This document shows, piece after piece, positions 5,268 through 5,619 of a stretch of DNA of 5,619 nt. The stretch's first letter is position 1. Each line of letters opens with the position of its first letter. The notes beneath the pieces are model-generated. The model was given only the letters and a program-made list of their open reading frames with translations, had not been told where the DNA came from and searched no databases. Origin of the DNA: Spirochaetaceae bacterium (lineage in GTDB: Bacteria > Spirochaetota > Spirochaetia > SZUA-6 > Bin103); contig JAPPNY010000004.1 of NCBI GenBank assembly GCA_028818385.1, forward strand, positions 1 through 5,619, in the 5' to 3' direction. The translations under genes and the position numbers were made by a program.

Positions 5268-5619
5268 ATGGACAACGGGGCGCTGACTCGCATCGCGCGA
5301 ACGATCGTGTGGGACTACCGCTACTGTCCCGAGGACGTGGCGGAGGTACTGCGCGGCAGTCGAGAGCGGGTCGGCCATCTCGACAGACCGGCACTGTTCG
5401 TGCGGATGCTGCAGACGATGCCGTGGCAGCGTATCGTGACAGCGCTGACGCTCGACGAAGTCCGGGCGCTGTTGACTCCGGAGACGATTGCGCGGCTCTG
5501 GCCACTGTCCTTGCGGGAGCGCTCTGCACGAATCCGAGGCCTACTACGAGGAGATCCTGTACCCCTGTCAGTGCCCGCGATCTGGTGGTGGAAAAGGGCT
5601 GAGATTCCCGCTTTGCTGT
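5268..5619 (+). CDS. Small protein of unknown function, cut by the right edge
   Basis: An ATG at 5268 opens a frame of 117 codons with no stop before the window ends. The product begins MDNGALTRIARTIVWDYRYC and continues with a mostly helical, charged sequence: LFVRMLQTMPWQRIV (about 44-58) and LTPETIARLWPLSLRER (about 69-85). There is no signal peptide, membrane segment or catalytic motif. I do not recognise a named domain. From memory only, similar small proteins with a conserved YxYxPEDVxEVL stretch and an RMLxxxPW stretch are found directly upstream of AbiEii-type nucleotidyltransferases, which would make it the partner gene of such a toxin. After about 5520 the frame looks unreliable: codon third positions become A/T-rich and the residues (IWWWKR at 105-110) look unnatural, while the frame one base later regains normal codon use. 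The true gene may therefore end near 5520, or it may be frameshifted. The start is supported by the TACACT hexamer 6 nt upstream. Confidence 0.6.
   Translation, partial: MDNGALTRIARTIVWDYRYCPEDVAEVLRGSRERVGHLDRPALFVRMLQTMPWQRIVTALTLDEVRALLTPETIARLWPLSLRERSARIRGLLRGDPVPLSVPAIWWWKRAEIPALL
5524..5619 (+). pseudogene. Possible start of an AbiEii-like nucleotidyltransferase, overlapping or frameshifted
   Basis: In the frame one base after that of the preceding gene, codons 5524-5571 read LHESEAYYEEILYPCQ and have high G/C at third positions. This resembles the YYEEVLYPLQ start commonly seen in AbiEii/AbiGii-type nucleotidyltransferase toxins, which is followed in the family by about 15 residues and then FYLTGGTALSR. 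Beyond CQ the best-looking continuation switches frame again: the next frame reads ARDLVVEKG and then stops at TGA 5600-5602. No ATG or GTG is available near 5524; TTG 5488 and CTG 5524 are the only options. The window ends before the diagnostic GG...S nucleotidyltransferase motif, so the identity is not proven. It may be a decayed gene, a sequence with base-call errors, or a chance reading. Confidence 0.3.

Noticed and set aside
3583..5529. 648-codon minus-strand open frame overlapping the complete sulfatase
   Set aside because: Its product is Arg/Ala/Pro-rich with no motifs, typical of an antisense or alternate-frame shadow in high-GC DNA. The other minus-strand frame at 3618-5111 carries every sulfatase motif.
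5309..5602. 97-codon plus-strand frame inside the small right-edge gene
   Set aside because: Most of it is a shadow of the 5268 frame. Only its last residues (ARDLVVEKG) are of interest, as a possible frameshifted continuation of the AbiEii-like start.
1..5619. tRNA, rRNA, CRISPR array, insertion-sequence ends or riboswitch
   Set aside because: No cloverleaf or ribosomal signatures, no regularly spaced repeats, no transposase or flanking terminal repeats, and no spacer long enough for a known riboswitch class was seen by eye.

Overview
The window is a high-GC bacterial segment with strong G/C bias at third codon positions. It is tightly packed: three complete genes, one gene cut by the left edge and one or two cut by the right edge. 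There are no tRNA, rRNA, insertion-sequence or CRISPR signatures. Paired sulfatases, a PF12831-type FAD oxidoreductase and a stand-alone AAA_14/DUF4143 ATPase recall uncultured, sulfatase-rich environmental bacteria, for example the high-GC Spirochaetaceae or Planctomycetes-like genomes from sponge, marine or soil metagenomes. That placement is an impression from gene content, not a demonstrated taxonomy.

Layout, left to right. (1) 1-888 (+): C-terminal part of an iduronate-2-sulfatase-like sulfatase; its N-terminus and catalytic Cys lie outside the window. (2) 932-2101 (-): complete AAA ATPase with a DUF4143 C-terminal domain, convergent with the sulfatase. (3) 2102-2258: divergent promoter region with two promoter candidates facing apart, a perfect 10-bp palindrome between them, and a 15-codon leader ORF whose stop overlaps the next start. 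(4) 2259-3593 (+): complete FAD-dependent oxidoreductase. (5) 3588-3623: inverted repeat that contains the stop codons of both convergent neighbours. (6) 3618-5111 (-): complete sulfatase with an intact CTPSR formylglycine site and no signal peptide. (7) 5112-5267: divergent intergenic region. (8) 5268 to the right edge (+): a small unrecognised protein, followed near 5524 by what looks like the N-terminus of an AbiEii-type nucleotidyltransferase in another frame.

How they may work together: two different sulfatases and an FAD oxidoreductase fit catabolism of sulfated glycans or other sulfate esters. Every intergenic junction is convergent or divergent, so the complete genes are probably separate transcription units and not one operon. 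The ATPase and the right-edge genes look like accessory genes set between catabolic ones.

The most notable signal is regulatory. Three start codons (2101 on -, 2215 on +, 5268 on +) each sit exactly 6 nt downstream of a TAnnnT -10-like hexamer, and two have no usable ribosome-binding site. This predicts leaderless transcription. The second point of interest is the apparently eroded or overlapping AbiEii-like module at the right edge. I see no clearly new multi-gene system here.
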